NCBI GenBank assembly: GCA_964542915.1
Contig: CAZIVP010000019.1
Span: 1-64,000, forward strand
Direction: 5' to 3'
Source of the DNA: CAZIVP01 sp964542915
Lineage (GTDB): Bacteria > Calditrichota > Calditrichia > Calditrichales > Calditrichaceae
Length of the DNA: 64,000 nucleotides
Both the position numbers and the translations under genes were made by a program. The notes under the pieces were generated by a model. The model did not search any database. It worked only from the letters and a program-made list of their open reading frames with translations, and was not told the DNA's origin. Below, piece by piece: positions 15,705-26,007 of this stretch (its first letter is position 1; the number at the start of each line of letters is the position of its first letter).

Positions 15705-18700
15705 TCAGACGTCGCCTTCCAGTACTTCGCGCACTTTTTGCGCCAGCTCGGGCGGTGAAAACGGCTTCTGGATCAGATGGACGCCTTTATCCAGAACGCC
15801 GTGTCTCACGATAGCGTTATCGGTGTAGCCGGACATATAACAGATTTTAATATCGGGATAGATTTCATGTATTTTCTTCGCCAATTCCTTGCCGGACATA
15901 TTGGGCATAACCACATCGGTCAGTAGAAGATGAATGGTTTTGGTATACGATTTTGCAGCCTTCAGGGCTTGCACGCCTTCACTGGCCGAAATCAATTGAT
16001 AGCCGTAGTTTTGCAGCGACTCTTCCACCAGGGTTCGTACCGCATCTTCATCTTCAACAACTAATATGGTTTCAGAGCCCCTCAAACTCCGGCGTGATTT
16101 AATATCGTCTTTGGGCACATCGGCTTCGGCTTCATCTTCCACTGCCGGTAAATAGATTCGGAAGGTGGTGCCTTTGCCGGGCTCGCTATAGACCCATATA
16201 TGGCCGTCGCTTTGTTTCACAATCCCATACACCGTCGATAGGCCGAGCCCCGTACCTTCTCCGGTTTTCTTTGTCGTAAAGAAGGGCTCGAAAATACGTT
16301 GGCGCGTCTCCTTATCCATACCTTCACCGTTATCAGTGATAGCAAACATAACATAACGCCCGACTTTAACCCCTTCATGTTTTTTAACATACTCTTCATC
16401 CAGCAGAATACGCTTGGTCTCGATCGTCAGTTTACCGCCGGATGGCAGGGCGTCGCGGGCGTTGACGGCAAGGTTCATAATAATTTGCTCAATCTGGCCG
16501 GAATCGGCTTTTATGGTAGTTGATTCCGAACAAAGCGAGGTGTACAAGTCGATATCTTCACCTATTAATCGCTTCAGCATTTTTTCGGTATTGGCAATCA
16601 AATCGTTCAGATTTAAGACCACCGGTTGCATTACCTGTCTGCGGCTGAACGCCAAAAGCTGATCGGTCAGGCTAGTGGCGCGTTGCCCTGCCTGCCGGAT
16701 TTGCTGCAGTTTGTCAAACATAGCATTTTCAGGTTTCAAGGTAGCCATCAGCAAGTCCGTATATCCGTTAATGACCGTTAAGAGGTTGTTAAAGTCGTGG
16801 GCAACGCCGCCCGCCAGTTTACCAACCGCTTCCATCTTCTGGGATTGACGCAATTGCTCTTCCAGTTTTTTCTTATCGCTGATGTCTGTTTTAATACCGA
16901 TAAAATGTTTAATTTGTCCGTTTTGATCGTAAACCGGCGTAATCGTTTCTTCTTCATTATAAAGCGTGCCGTCTTTTCGTTTGTTAACCAACTCATTACG
17001 CCACACCTTGCCGGCCAGTATGGTCTGCCACAGCTCCTTATAAAAGGCGTCATCCTGTTTACTGGATTTCAGCAATTCGCTGGGATTTTTTCCTAACGCT
17101 TCGTCTTCCCTATAACCGGTTAATTGCGTAAATGCGCGGTTTACCCACTCGATATTGCCCTCACGATCGGTAATGAGTACGGCATTAGCGGCGGAATTCA
17201 GTGCTTTATCGCGCAGTAACAGAGCCGCTTCGGACTGTTTGCGTTTGGTTATATCACGAAAAATCGCAAGCACTTGCGGCGGTTCGCCCGGAATATCCAC
17301 AAAGGTATTGGCCACTTCGAACCAGCGTACTTCGCCGTTGTGTAATTCGAAGGCATTTTCAATGATGTCCGGGATCGTACGTTTTTTAAATCGTTCGCAA
17401 TGTTTTTGCAGGATTCGCTCCCGATCCCGTTTATAAATGATTGATAGGGGATTACCCACTAATTGCGAACGCTCTTTGCCGACCATGGCGCAGAAAGCAT
17501 CGTTGACGGCTGTAATGATTCCGTTCGAATCGGTGAGTCGCATGCCGTCCTTTGCACTGCGCCAGATTTGCTGGAATTTCACTTCGGCCCTGCGGCGCGC
17601 TGTCATGTCCCTGGCCATCACTAATCGCGCATCGCGATTTTCATACGATATTCGGTGCGAACTGATCTCTACAAAAATAATGCTGCCGTCTTTTCGTTTA
17701 TGACGCCATATACCCGCCTGATTGATCGTTGCGGTTGTACGAGCAACATCTTCTTCCAAAGCCTTTAAGTCTTCCTCAGGACGGATTTCTTTGATCGTCA
17801 TATTGAGAAATTCCTCCCGGGAATAGCCATAATGATCGACGGCCGCATCATTGACCATGAGAAATTGTAAACTTTGATTGTCGTACACCCACATGGGCAC
17901 GGGATTATTTTCAAACAGATACTTGTAGTGTTGTTCACTCCGTATGATAGCCTCTTCCGCCTGCTTACGCTCCGTGATATCGCGTACAAACACCAGAGCG
18001 CCGTTTTGTTCCTTATACTCGAAAGGGACGGCCGAAACCTCAACAGGGATGACCTTATTTTTAAGGGTTACCATCGCCTCTTCGGTGCTTTCAACTTCCC
18101 GTTGTTCTTCGTTCAGTACACGTATGCGTTCAAGCACCTGTTCGTGATAATCTGAGTGAAAATGATCCAGGACATTCTTTCCGATCAAATCGTCTGCGGA
18201 CGGCGCTTCCAAAAGACGAATGCAAGCATCATTCACATAGGCAAATTGATGTTTGGTTTGCACAAAAATGGCATCGGGTGCGTTTTCTACGAGGGAGCGA
18301 AAGCGTTGCTCGCTTTCATGGAGCGCCGATTCCGCCGCTTTGCGCTTTGTTTCGTCTTCAATGATACCCAATCCCGCTAATATTTCATTATTATGGTCAC
18401 GAATGCCCGTAAATATCGCTTTAACATAGGTTTGTTTCTTTGCCGTGACCGACTTGTAAAGCCCTTCGTGGTAGGCATATCCGCTACTGAGCGATTCATT
18501 AACCGCCGCGATGATGGCCTTATCCTCTAACCGTTCCGGCATATTAAGGCCGATCAAGACATCGCGGGAAGAGCCTATGATCTGAACAAAAGCTTCATTG
18601 CACTCCGTAATAACGCCCTGTGTATCGTAATAAAAAAAGCCGACGGGCGACTGGTTAAAAATAGTGCGGAAACGCTCTTCACTCTCCCGTAAGGCTTTTT

Positions 18701-20459
18701 CGGAGGCAATCCGATCGGAAACATCTCTGATGAGTCCAATGAAACCAAGCACTTTTTCTTCATCATCCCTCAAATAAAAGACATTGGTTTCACCCGGGAA
18801 TGTGGCGCCGTTCTTTTTTTTATAATGTACGGTGAATAGAAATTCGTTGCCTTTAAAGTTATCTTTTATAGCTCTTCCCATCGCTTCAAATTCTGCCTCA
18901 CTGGCATAAACCGTAACGGTTTTTTTACCTTTGATCTCATCGAAAGAATAACCAAATAAGTCGATAAAGGCACGATTACAATCAATGATATTTCGATTTG
19001 TATCGGCAACTAAAATCGCATCACGGATACTATTGTAGAGCGAGCGGTATTTTTTCTCACTGTCTGCGATTTGCCTGAGCATTGTACGTTCCGTGGTTTG
19101 ATCACTGAAAACCAGTACTACGCCGACAATGTTTCCCTTTTTGTCTTTAATCGGGGCGCCGCTATCGGCAATCGGAATTTCCCTGCCGTCCCTGGAAATC
19201 AACAATGTGTGATTCGCCAACCCTACGATCATCCCCTGTTTCAATACTTTTTGAACGGGGTTTTCAACCGGCTCTTGTGTGTATTCGTTAATTATTCTGA
19301 ACACCTTCTCCAGCTTCTTACCGTAGGCCTGTGATTCACGCCAGCCCGTCAATTTTTGCGCTACCGGATTGAGATTTTTTACAATTCCTTTCTTGTCGGT
19401 TGTGATAACCGCATCGCCGATGCTGTAAAGCGTCGTTTTATATTCTTCCTGGGTTTCCCATAAATTTTTGTACATGTTTCGCTGCCGGTAATTGTAGACA
19501 GAGACCGTACCAATTACGACCATCAAAATAAAAAGGAAGGTGAAAAGTATAATATAAATGCTTGTTTCATATAAGCCTTCCAAAATTTCATTTTTATCGA
19601 CCTTTGCGATGAGGTACCAGGGCGTCATCTTAATGGGACTGATTTGTGCAAGAACCTCCGATCCGCGATAATCGATACCTTCCCATATGCCTTCAAAACC
19701 GGATACCGCCTGGACCGCCGGCACGTTCTTTTCCTGCAATGAGATTTTAAAGTTAAGGGCGGTATCGTTGCGATGCCGCAAATGATTAAGGAATAAGACG
19801 CTGTCCCCTTCCTGGCGCACCAACAGAGTTTCCGATGTTTTCGAAGGGACGGGCCAGGATTGTATGTCAGGATAAATTTGAACGTTGGGATCGATTCTGA
19901 ATACAATAACAGCCACGGGATTATTGGAGTCATCGCGGATGGTTGCTAAAAAATCGATGTGGATGGTTTTATGAGTAGCACATGCGTAAAGATCCGTTGA
20001 CCAACTTGTTGCCTGCTGGTACCTTAGACGGATATTCTCTATCAGCGCTGAATCGACACGCACTTTATCCGGCTCCGAATGCAAAAATGGCTGACCTTCA
20101 ATCGATAATAACAGGATGTCATTTAGATTATGCTCCGTTTTCAAAACGTTTATAAATCGGCGCACCATCGCACGATTCGTTTCGGTTCTGTTTCCCAGCC
20201 AGTTTATTATTTGTTTCTTCAAAAATGGGTTGGATGCGATCATTTCCGCATCATGCAATTCATCCTGATACCAATGGGCGATTTGTGCAACCTTCAATTT
20301 TGCTATAGATTCGAGTTGCTTTTGCTTTTCTCTGCGGATGTGCATTTCTTCGTAGCGATAGTAGACATATCCCGACAATAAAATCAGCAAGCTTAAAGCA
20401 AACGATATTAAAATGACATGAGATTTCTTGGTGAAAATTCCTTGCCTTATCTTTTCCAT
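15705..20459 (-). CDS. hybrid sensor histidine kinase with seven PAS domains and a receiver
   Basis: About 1584 residues. Two transmembrane helices (near residues 12-33 and 302-325) enclose a periplasmic Cache-like region. Seven PAS/PAC units follow, each opening with a pattern like YRSLYNSIRDAILVAD and closing with a G-x-x-x-D-I-T-x-R-K-type linker. Then come HisKA with the phospho-acceptor His in GGVAHDFNNLL, a HATPase (NLAVNARDA, DNGEGMD, FFTTKKTGEGTGLGLS) and a C-terminal receiver with Asp in LLLTDVVMPNMSG and Lys in IQKPF. The longer frame would start at a TTG (20510) with no ribosome-binding site; the ATG at 20459 is preferred. The output partner is not encoded beside it; the HD-GYP gene upstream might be functionally linked. 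Confidence 0.93.
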   Translation of the reverse strand: MEKIRQGIFTKKSHVILISFALSLLILLSGYVYYRYEEMHIRREKQKQLESIAKLKVAQIAHWYQDELHDAEMIASNPFLKKQIINWLGNRTETNRAMVRRFINVLKTEHNLNDILLLSIEGQPFLHSEPDKVRVDSALIENIRLRYQQATSWSTDLYACATHKTIHIDFLATIRDDSNNPVAVIVFRIDPNVQIYPDIQSWPVPSKTSETLLVRQEGDSVLFLNHLRHRNDTALNFKISLQEKNVPAVQAVSGFEGIWEGIDYRGSEVLAQISPIKMTPWYLIAKVDKNEILEGLYETSIYIILFTFLFILMVVIGTVSVYNYRQRNMYKNLWETQEEYKTTLYSIGDAVITTDKKGIVKNLNPVAQKLTGWRESQAYGKKLEKVFRIINEYTQEPVENPVQKVLKQGMIVGLANHTLLISRDGREIPIADSGAPIKDKKGNIVGVVLVFSDQTTERTMLRQIADSEKKYRSLYNSIRDAILVADTNRNIIDCNRAFIDLFGYSFDEIKGKKTVTVYASEAEFEAMGRAIKDNFKGNEFLFTVHYKKKNGATFPGETNVFYLRDDEEKVLGFIGLIRDVSDRIASEKALRESEERFRTIFNQSPVGFFYYDTQGVITECNEAFVQIIGSSRDVLIGLNMPERLEDKAIIAAVNESLSSGYAYHEGLYKSVTAKKQTYVKAIFTGIRDHNNEILAGLGIIEDETKRKAAESALHESEQRFRSLVENAPDAIFVQTKHQFAYVNDACIRLLEAPSADDLIGKNVLDHFHSDYHEQVLERIRVLNEEQREVESTEEAMVTLKNKVIPVEVSAVPFEYKEQNGALVFVRDITERKQAEEAIIRSEQHYKYLFENNPVPMWVYDNQSLQFLMVNDAAVDHYGYSREEFLNMTIKEIRPEEDLKALEEDVARTTATINQAGIWRHKRKDGSIIFVEISSHRISYENRDARLVMARDMTARRRAEVKFQQIWRSAKDGMRLTDSNGIITAVNDAFCAMVGKERSQLVGNPLSIIYKRDRERILQKHCERFKKRTIPDIIENAFELHNGEVRWFEVANTFVDIPGEPPQVLAIFRDITKRKQSEAALLLRDKALNSAANAVLITDREGNIEWVNRAFTQLTGYREDEALGKNPSELLKSSKQDDAFYKELWQTILAGKVWRNELVNKRKDGTLYNEEETITPVYDQNGQIKHFIGIKTDISDKKKLEEQLRQSQKMEAVGKLAGGVAHDFNNLLTVINGYTDLLMATLKPENAMFDKLQQIRQAGQRATSLTDQLLAFSRRQVMQPVVLNLNDLIANTEKMLKRLIGEDIDLYTSLCSESTTIKADSGQIEQIIMNLAVNARDALPSGGKLTIETKRILLDEEYVKKHEGVKVGRYVMFAITDNGEGMDKETRQRIFEPFFTTKKTGEGTGLGLSTVYGIVKQSDGHIWVYSEPGKGTTFRIYLPAVEDEAEADVPKDDIKSRRSLRGSETILVVEDEDAVRTLVEESLQNYGYQLISASEGVQALKAAKSYTKTIHLLLTDVVMPNMSGKELAKKIHEIYPDIKICYMSGYTDNAIVRHGVLDKGVHLIQKPFSPPELAQKVREVLEGDV

Positions 20460-20907
20460 AAGCACACGCTCTATCAAGCATTCGTTAATTGCGCCTATCG
20501 ACACGGTCAAGTTTATGACGATGTCATTATCGGCCTTTGCTTAAATAAATTGAACGATTAATTATCCATATCGCGGACTTGCATGCTTTTGATACCCCTT
20601 CATCTATTTATAAAGTGCAAAAAACGGCCGGATAATAGCGTGCGCATCCCTATCAACTCGGTTCGTCCAAACGTATATAAAAAGCGTTTTCATGGTTCGA
20701 CTCAAAAAGTATAGATTGCCTGAAGTAAAATAAATGTTAAAAAGTGTTAATTCAAGATTAATGTTACATGTTATCTTTTTCAAGACAATGGAAATTAATT
20801 TAAGGGCGTTTACCGGCGCCTTTTTTTGAGTCATTATACATTTTAAAATGGTGTGGCTTTACCGATGTCCGGAATTAGTGCTCATTCATGGACCGTACAG
20901 CGTCATT
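20460..20907. other. intergenic region between two minus-strand signalling genes
   Basis: About 450 AT-rich bases. No protein gene is convincing (a 76-codon minus frame lacks a ribosome-binding site and family resemblance). It must hold the promoter of the hybrid kinase. It also contains a plus-strand terminator at 20802-20827 that no annotated plus-strand gene explains, so a small RNA is possible. Confidence 0.4.
20802..20827 (+). terminator. orphan plus-strand intrinsic terminator
   Basis: Stem AAGGGCG / CGCCTTT (one G-T pair) around eight bases, immediately followed by seven Ts at 20821-20827. The U tract is on the plus strand only; read on the minus strand the hairpin is followed by CTTAAATT. 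Both flanking genes are on the minus strand, so this would end a transcript not yet annotated. Confidence 0.45.
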
Positions 20908-21894
20908 TTAGTTGAAGAGTAGTATGAATTGCTCAAACATATTATCCTGGAATTGCCCCATCATTTCTTTTTTCATCAGACACAGCGCATCAAAAGGCTT
21001 CAACTTCTTTTTATAGGGGCGCCTGGATGTCAACGCGCCATAGACATCCGCGATACTGCAAATGCGTCCGTAAACATGAATTTCCGGTCCTTTCAATCCC
21101 AGAGGATAACCACTGCCGTCAAAACGTTCGTGATGTTGCATGACGATAATCTTGGCCTCGTGACTTAACTGATTGGCCTCTCTTAGCAGCTTGTAGCCCT
21201 CTTCCGGATGTTTCCGCATTTCATGCATTTCGGCTTCGCTTAATTTTCCGGGCTTGTTCAAAATATTTTCATCAATAGCGACTTTACCGATATCATGCAG
21301 AAAAAAACCGGCGCCGAGTTCGTGCAGATCATGTATGCTGGTATTTCGGAATAATGCTTTACTTAATAATATAGCCAGGAATCCCACATTGATTGAATGC
21401 GTATAGGTGTAATAATCGTAGCGCGTCAGTTGCAATAAATAGTCCGAAAATAAATCATCGGCCAGAATCAAATCCACTATCTCCGTTGCGGCTTCCTTGA
21501 ATTGTTGAATATTCTCCATTGTAGGACTTTTCCTTAATTGCTCCATAATCTCAATGGAGATTTTGTAAATGTCCCAGGCTTTTTGCTGATAAGGTAGTTT
21601 TTTTTCATGAACGGTGTTTTTCAATATTTCAACATTTTTTTGATAATTCTGATCTATATTCGATTCAGGCAGAACTTCATTATCCTTGCACAACTCCCGC
21701 CTTTCAATGAAATTCTTCGGATTTATTTCATCAACAATTTCCACGCACCGAATACCATGCGCTTTTAATTTTTTAATTTGTTTAGTTGAGACAATTTGGA
21801 AGCGGTTTCTTAAAAAAGGATGTTTGTACCACGAAATTGGTATTTTAATATGCATACCAATTTTCAGATCGTTTGTTTTTATAATTTTGCCCAT
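20908..21894 (-). CDS. HD-GYP domain protein, probable cyclic-di-GMP phosphodiesterase
   Basis: A 328-residue cytoplasmic protein. Residues 1-110 match the DUF3391-type N-terminal domain common in HD-GYP proteins (KIGMHIKIPISWYKHPF). The HD-GYP core includes HDIGKVAID (metal-binding HD), NKPGKL, HPEEGYKLL and HHERFDGSGYP, followed by SIADVYGALTSRRPYKK; the usual Asp before ALT is Gly here, while the metal-binding Asp of IAD is kept. All main metal ligands and the GYP signature are present, so hydrolysis of cyclic-di-GMP is likely. It is transcribed in the same direction as the seven-PAS hybrid kinase, about 450 bp upstream of it, so they are probably separate units in one signalling locus. 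Confidence 0.92.
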   Translation of the reverse strand: MGKIIKTNDLKIGMHIKIPISWYKHPFLRNRFQIVSTKQIKKLKAHGIRCVEIVDEINPKNFIERRELCKDNEVLPESNIDQNYQKNVEILKNTVHEKKLPYQQKAWDIYKISIEIMEQLRKSPTMENIQQFKEAATEIVDLILADDLFSDYLLQLTRYDYYTYTHSINVGFLAILLSKALFRNTSIHDLHELGAGFFLHDIGKVAIDENILNKPGKLSEAEMHEMRKHPEEGYKLLREANQLSHEAKIIVMQHHERFDGSGYPLGLKGPEIHVYGRICSIADVYGALTSRRPYKKKLKPFDALCLMKKEMMGQFQDNMFEQFILLFN

Positions 21895-22183
21895 TAGTCG
21901 ACCCTGAAACGATACTTATCCATCCCAAAAAATATTTAAAGTAAGCATTTAATGATGCATCAATATTTCGGGAGTCACACCGTTCATATTGGTTCCATCA
22001 TTTATGTCCGATTCATATCGACGTCGAATAAGCTATATAATGGATACGACTTTGTATTCTCATTTTAGTCAAGTGCCGAAACGCTTTATATATCCTTATA
22101 GAATAATACGTTTTGGTATGGTTCTTACGTTCACTTTACCATAACGTATTTTAAATACTCGACTAATCAAGCTTTCACATGAG

Positions 22184-24709
22184 CTATAGATTAATAATAA
22201 GACCAAACTGAATATGCCGCCCCATATCCCAGGCTGAAATATCCTCGAGGTGACCTCCGGGCTTTCCGTTGATATCCGCCCAAAGGATATTCCGGTTATC
22301 GAATGCGTTATAAAGCTCGCCGAACATATACAGAGCCAGCGTATTCCACTGAAACTTTCGGGCGATCCTGATATCAAAGGATTGGGTGGATGACAACCGT
22401 GCATTATTGGGTACGGTTCCGTAGCCTTTGAATTTCGTATAGGGTAATCCGCTATTCCACCGGTAAAGGGTATTTAAGCGCCATCGATTCCAAAGACTGT
22501 AAGAAAAATCAAGCACTATCGTATGCCTTTGATCCCAGCTGAGTGGGAACTGATCGTTCGGGATGCGGTATGTATCGCCCTGCCAGTTGATAGCGTCAAC
22601 CGCACTGCTCCCTGTGCCGCGGGCATACATATAGGTATAGCTTATTTTACCGCCGATTTTCCTGTGAAACCTGCGTTTGAAGAAGAGTTCCATGCCCCGG
22701 ATGTTGACCGCCGACGAATTAACGAATCGCGACAAACCATACGAAAATGCGCCGCCGAATTGCGGATCGGCGTTTAAAAACGTATTGGAATCAACCAGAT
22801 TGGTCACATCCTTATTAAAAAAAGTAATATCAAGCAGATAAAGGTCGTCGAACGATACGCGGTAGCCGGCTTCAATCGCCACGGTACGCGCCGGCTTTAA
22901 ATCCGGGTCGCCCACAGCGGCAAATCCATAGGCTACGTTTAAGTTTGAATTGGTATAGAGGTATTCAAATTGCGGCATCTGGAAAAAATATCCGTAATTA
23001 ATACGGAATTCACTGTTGGCCGATGCAGGCAGCGAAAAACCGACGCGCGGGCTGAACTGATGTTTTATGGACGCCGGCGTGCTTTCTTCCGGAGAAACGA
23101 TCCATACGGAATCAACGCCGGTTACATCCTGCTCAACCACGGGGCGACGCGCCCTGGGATTGAAAAAATCATAACGCAGGCCCAGATTCAACGTTAAAAA
23201 TTCGTAGTCGATTTTATCCTGAATGTAGAACGAACCCTGGTTGGGACGATATTCGTATTCGGTGTCATACGTTATATAGCGGGGGAACTTGGGATCGAAA
23301 CGGAATAATTCCTTACGAAACACATTTTTTTTGTATAGATAATAAAATATGGCCTCGCCGCCGAATTTTATCTGATGGTTGAAGTTCATTTGCTTTACAA
23401 AATCAACTTTAATCAGATTATGGATCTCTTCGTGATCCATCCACCAGGGATAATCTCCGGAAATAACATAACCCAACGGATCTTCATTACCCGATTCGTC
23501 CGTTTCGTGGATAACCGGTTCCTGTTCTTCTGAGGATTTACCGTATACCGCTTTTAATACGTTATATTGACTGACATAAAGGTTTAAATAACTATCGTTT
23601 GAGAAAGCATGGCTTAAAAACACATTTAAGCGATAACTCTTTTTGCTCTGGGGCGATAATCCGGACAGATTAAATTTCCATTGGTGGTCATATTCCGTCC
23701 AGTCCCATAGCGAAAGCAGGCCTTGTACGTTAATCTTTGTCGAATTATCGATATGATAGGTTAATTTGCCGGCCACATTAAAATTTTGACTCTCTACATC
23801 GGTGTAAATGAGCCGCTTAACGCCAAACTCCTCTTTTTTCCAACGGGAATTCGGGTAGAGAGCGTTCGATGATATAAAGTATTGTAATTTATCCGTGATG
23901 GGGCCGCCGGCTGAGAAATCAACTTCATAGTCGTTCTGATGGTTAGCCGAAAATGGGCGCGGTTCGTTGTTAAGGTAGGTAGCCGACAATTCGAGGTGGG
24001 AAAAGAAATTTTCCGTGCCCTCTTTGGTAATGATATTGACGACGCCCGACATAGCGTTTCCGTATTCGGCATTAAAACCACCTGTTTGTACCGTCATGTC
24101 CACAATGGCGCTGTTCGGTAAATCTGTCCCGATTTCGCCTTCGATGGCTTCTTTTACGGGTAGTCCATCCACCAGATACAATACTTCATCTTTGCGTCCT
24201 CCGCGAATATGCCCCGCCGCCACGCCGGGTTGAATATCGATAGCCTGTTTATAATTCTTGAGCGGGAGCGTCTTAAGTTCTTCGTTTGAGATAAAATGCG
24301 TTGTCGCCGTAACATCTTTTTGTAACAACGGTTGTTCAGCCGTAACGACAATTTCTTCGCCTAAATCGAGGGAAACCGGTTTTAACTTGAATACGAGCTT
24401 GGTTCTTAAATCCACAAGGATTTTAACATCTCTCTTGTTTTCGGTTTTATACCCCATGATCTGGGCAGAGACGGTATAACTTCCGGAAGGGATATGGTTA
24501 ATTAGAAAATAGCCATCCTCATCAGTAATGCCGCCTTTACCGGCGCCTTCGATAACGATATTTACGTAAGCCAGGCCTTCTCCGCTTTGTTCATCCACTA
24601 CCTGTCCCGCAAGGGTTCCGTAAACGCCGGCGTTCAATGTTGAAATGAATGCGACAAATAAAGAAATAATTATACTATAAATCATTTTATTCGTTTGCAT
24701 GGATACCAC
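22184..24709 (-). CDS. TonB-dependent outer-membrane receptor with carboxypeptidase-like N-domain
   Basis: About 841 residues. A signal peptide (IIISLFVAFISTLNAG) leads into a carboxypeptidase-regulatory-like domain (LAGQVVDEQSGEGLAYVNI, DEDGYFLINHIPSG), a plug (EEIVVTAEQPLLQKDVTATTHFI, EVLYLVDGLPVKE, GGFNAEYGNAMSGVVNIITKEG) and a barrel ending HIQFGLIINL. The GTG at 24709 has AGGAG ten bases upstream, whereas the ATG at 24700 is too far from it, so I kept the GTG. The gene follows a lipoprotein gene by 58 bp, probably as one operon. It belongs to the general receptor class and not to SusC (no SusC-specific length or lid partner). The substrate is unknown; no riboswitch or Fur-like box was recognised. 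Confidence 0.9.
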   Translation of the reverse strand: MVSMQTNKMIYSIIISLFVAFISTLNAGVYGTLAGQVVDEQSGEGLAYVNIVIEGAGKGGITDEDGYFLINHIPSGSYTVSAQIMGYKTENKRDVKILVDLRTKLVFKLKPVSLDLGEEIVVTAEQPLLQKDVTATTHFISNEELKTLPLKNYKQAIDIQPGVAAGHIRGGRKDEVLYLVDGLPVKEAIEGEIGTDLPNSAIVDMTVQTGGFNAEYGNAMSGVVNIITKEGTENFFSHLELSATYLNNEPRPFSANHQNDYEVDFSAGGPITDKLQYFISSNALYPNSRWKKEEFGVKRLIYTDVESQNFNVAGKLTYHIDNSTKINVQGLLSLWDWTEYDHQWKFNLSGLSPQSKKSYRLNVFLSHAFSNDSYLNLYVSQYNVLKAVYGKSSEEQEPVIHETDESGNEDPLGYVISGDYPWWMDHEEIHNLIKVDFVKQMNFNHQIKFGGEAIFYYLYKKNVFRKELFRFDPKFPRYITYDTEYEYRPNQGSFYIQDKIDYEFLTLNLGLRYDFFNPRARRPVVEQDVTGVDSVWIVSPEESTPASIKHQFSPRVGFSLPASANSEFRINYGYFFQMPQFEYLYTNSNLNVAYGFAAVGDPDLKPARTVAIEAGYRVSFDDLYLLDITFFNKDVTNLVDSNTFLNADPQFGGAFSYGLSRFVNSSAVNIRGMELFFKRRFHRKIGGKISYTYMYARGTGSSAVDAINWQGDTYRIPNDQFPLSWDQRHTIVLDFSYSLWNRWRLNTLYRWNSGLPYTKFKGYGTVPNNARLSSTQSFDIRIARKFQWNTLALYMFGELYNAFDNRNILWADINGKPGGHLEDISAWDMGRHIQFGLIINL

Positions 24710-24767
24710 ATTCCCACTTCTCCTATTTCCCTAACCTCCAATCGTGCTATTAGGCAACAGATCACTA

Positions 24768-25805
24768 TCAGGGCAATCGCACATGGTAAAATACGGATTC
24801 GCTTAGTAGCCATAGGCGGTTTCTTCCCTGTATCGCCAGATATTTTGCAACCAAGGGATTATCGGTGCGGCCTTCCATAAAGACTATAAAATAACCGTTT
24901 ATTGCGAACGAATCATCCATTCTGTACAAATGAGTGCTCTCCGTATCCGTGGCCCAATAATGCGCCCCGTCCCAAGCCAGCCCGTGCATGTCGTGTCCAT
25001 TAAAAATATATTCATCAACCGTACCATCATCAAAATCGATGACTTTTGATATTTTCTGGCCTTTCGCAAAACAGAGATTGCTTCCGTCCCAGGTCATATC
25101 ATTACAGCTGTGTTCCAGTGAGCCGGTCAAGCTGAGATCGTTCTCCCTTATCTTGTAAATACCAGCCGCAGAACCCATCCAATAACTGCTGCCGCCGCTG
25201 GCAATTCCGCTATAGGCGTATGCATAGCGTTTGCCGCCCGGATCATATCTTAAGCGATATCGGTTGGAGTCGATATGTAATTCATAAATAACAGGTAATA
25301 TCACAGTTGATCCTTCGATCTCCGTTTCCCACTTATCGATCATTGCCATGGTCGAGGAAGATTTAAAACAAATGCCCGCAACCTCGCCATAGGGTGGTTC
25401 AATGTCGGACTGTGCTGCAAGTAACAGGCGGGGCAGTTTAACATCATACGCCCGATCCGAATAAACCATATTTAATAGTTTATTGAAAACCAGATAGCCT
25501 TCGCGTCTCACTTTAACAATACATTGACCGGGTGATACTTTCTCGGTAAATTCATAATATCCCGTACTGTCCGTATACGTAGTATCCCGGATTTCATAAT
25601 AGTCTTTGTCGCTACTGATATTGTGTATTGCAATGCCGACATTCGCAAGCGGCTCGCCGCCGGTATGATCGTAAACATAGCCGGATAAGGTATAGACGGC
25701 AACCGGCGGCCGAGTTACATCTTTATTTTGATGTTCCCAACAACCGGTCAAAACGATGGTTGAAAAAAGCAACATCAGCAAAGCGGCATAAAGATTATTT
25801 CTCAT
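24768..25805 (-). CDS. lipoprotein with carboxypeptidase-like domain, partner of the TonB receptor
   Basis: About 345 residues. The lipobox VLTGC at residues 18-22 predicts lipid anchoring. Residues about 40-125 form a carboxypeptidase-regulatory-like domain (YTLSGYVYDHTGGEPLANV, later DSTGYYEFTEKVSPG), like that at the start of the neighbouring receptor. The remaining 200 residues have repeated short blocks such as AGICFKSSS, DMTWDGSNLCFAKG and GLAWDGAHYWATD, which look like blades of a beta-propeller. No enzyme motif is seen. I moved the start from a TTG at 25814 to the ATG at 25805. Sitting directly upstream of a TonB-dependent receptor, it may be an extracellular substrate-binding partner, in the way SusD is for SusC, but it is not a SusD homologue. 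Confidence 0.75.
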   Translation of the reverse strand: MRNNLYAALLMLLFSTIVLTGCWEHQNKDVTRPPVAVYTLSGYVYDHTGGEPLANVGIAIHNISSDKDYYEIRDTTYTDSTGYYEFTEKVSPGQCIVKVRREGYLVFNKLLNMVYSDRAYDVKLPRLLLAAQSDIEPPYGEVAGICFKSSSTMAMIDKWETEIEGSTVILPVIYELHIDSNRYRLRYDPGGKRYAYAYSGIASGGSSYWMGSAAGIYKIRENDLSLTGSLEHSCNDMTWDGSNLCFAKGQKISKVIDFDDGTVDEYIFNGHDMHGLAWDGAHYWATDTESTHLYRMDDSFAINGYFIVFMEGRTDNPLVAKYLAIQGRNRLWLLSESVFYHVRLP

Positions 25806-26007
25806 AGATTTCAAGCGATTGTTTGGATCGTCCGATGCATCATCCTTTAGCTGCCATTATATGGTTTAATATTCCTGTGATTCGAAAAGTAAAGTTCAAA
25901 TCTCCTGTTGAAAGTATACAGAACCGGTTTTGAAGTCAAACAAAAGAGAAGATCCTTAATGTAGTAATACCTTAAAAAACTTTTAATAGAAAGAATGAAG
26001 GGGCTGC

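Noticed and set aside
20604..20834. 76-codon minus-strand frame between the two signalling genes
   Set aside because: Low-complexity AT-rich sequence without a start signal; it overlaps the orphan terminator.
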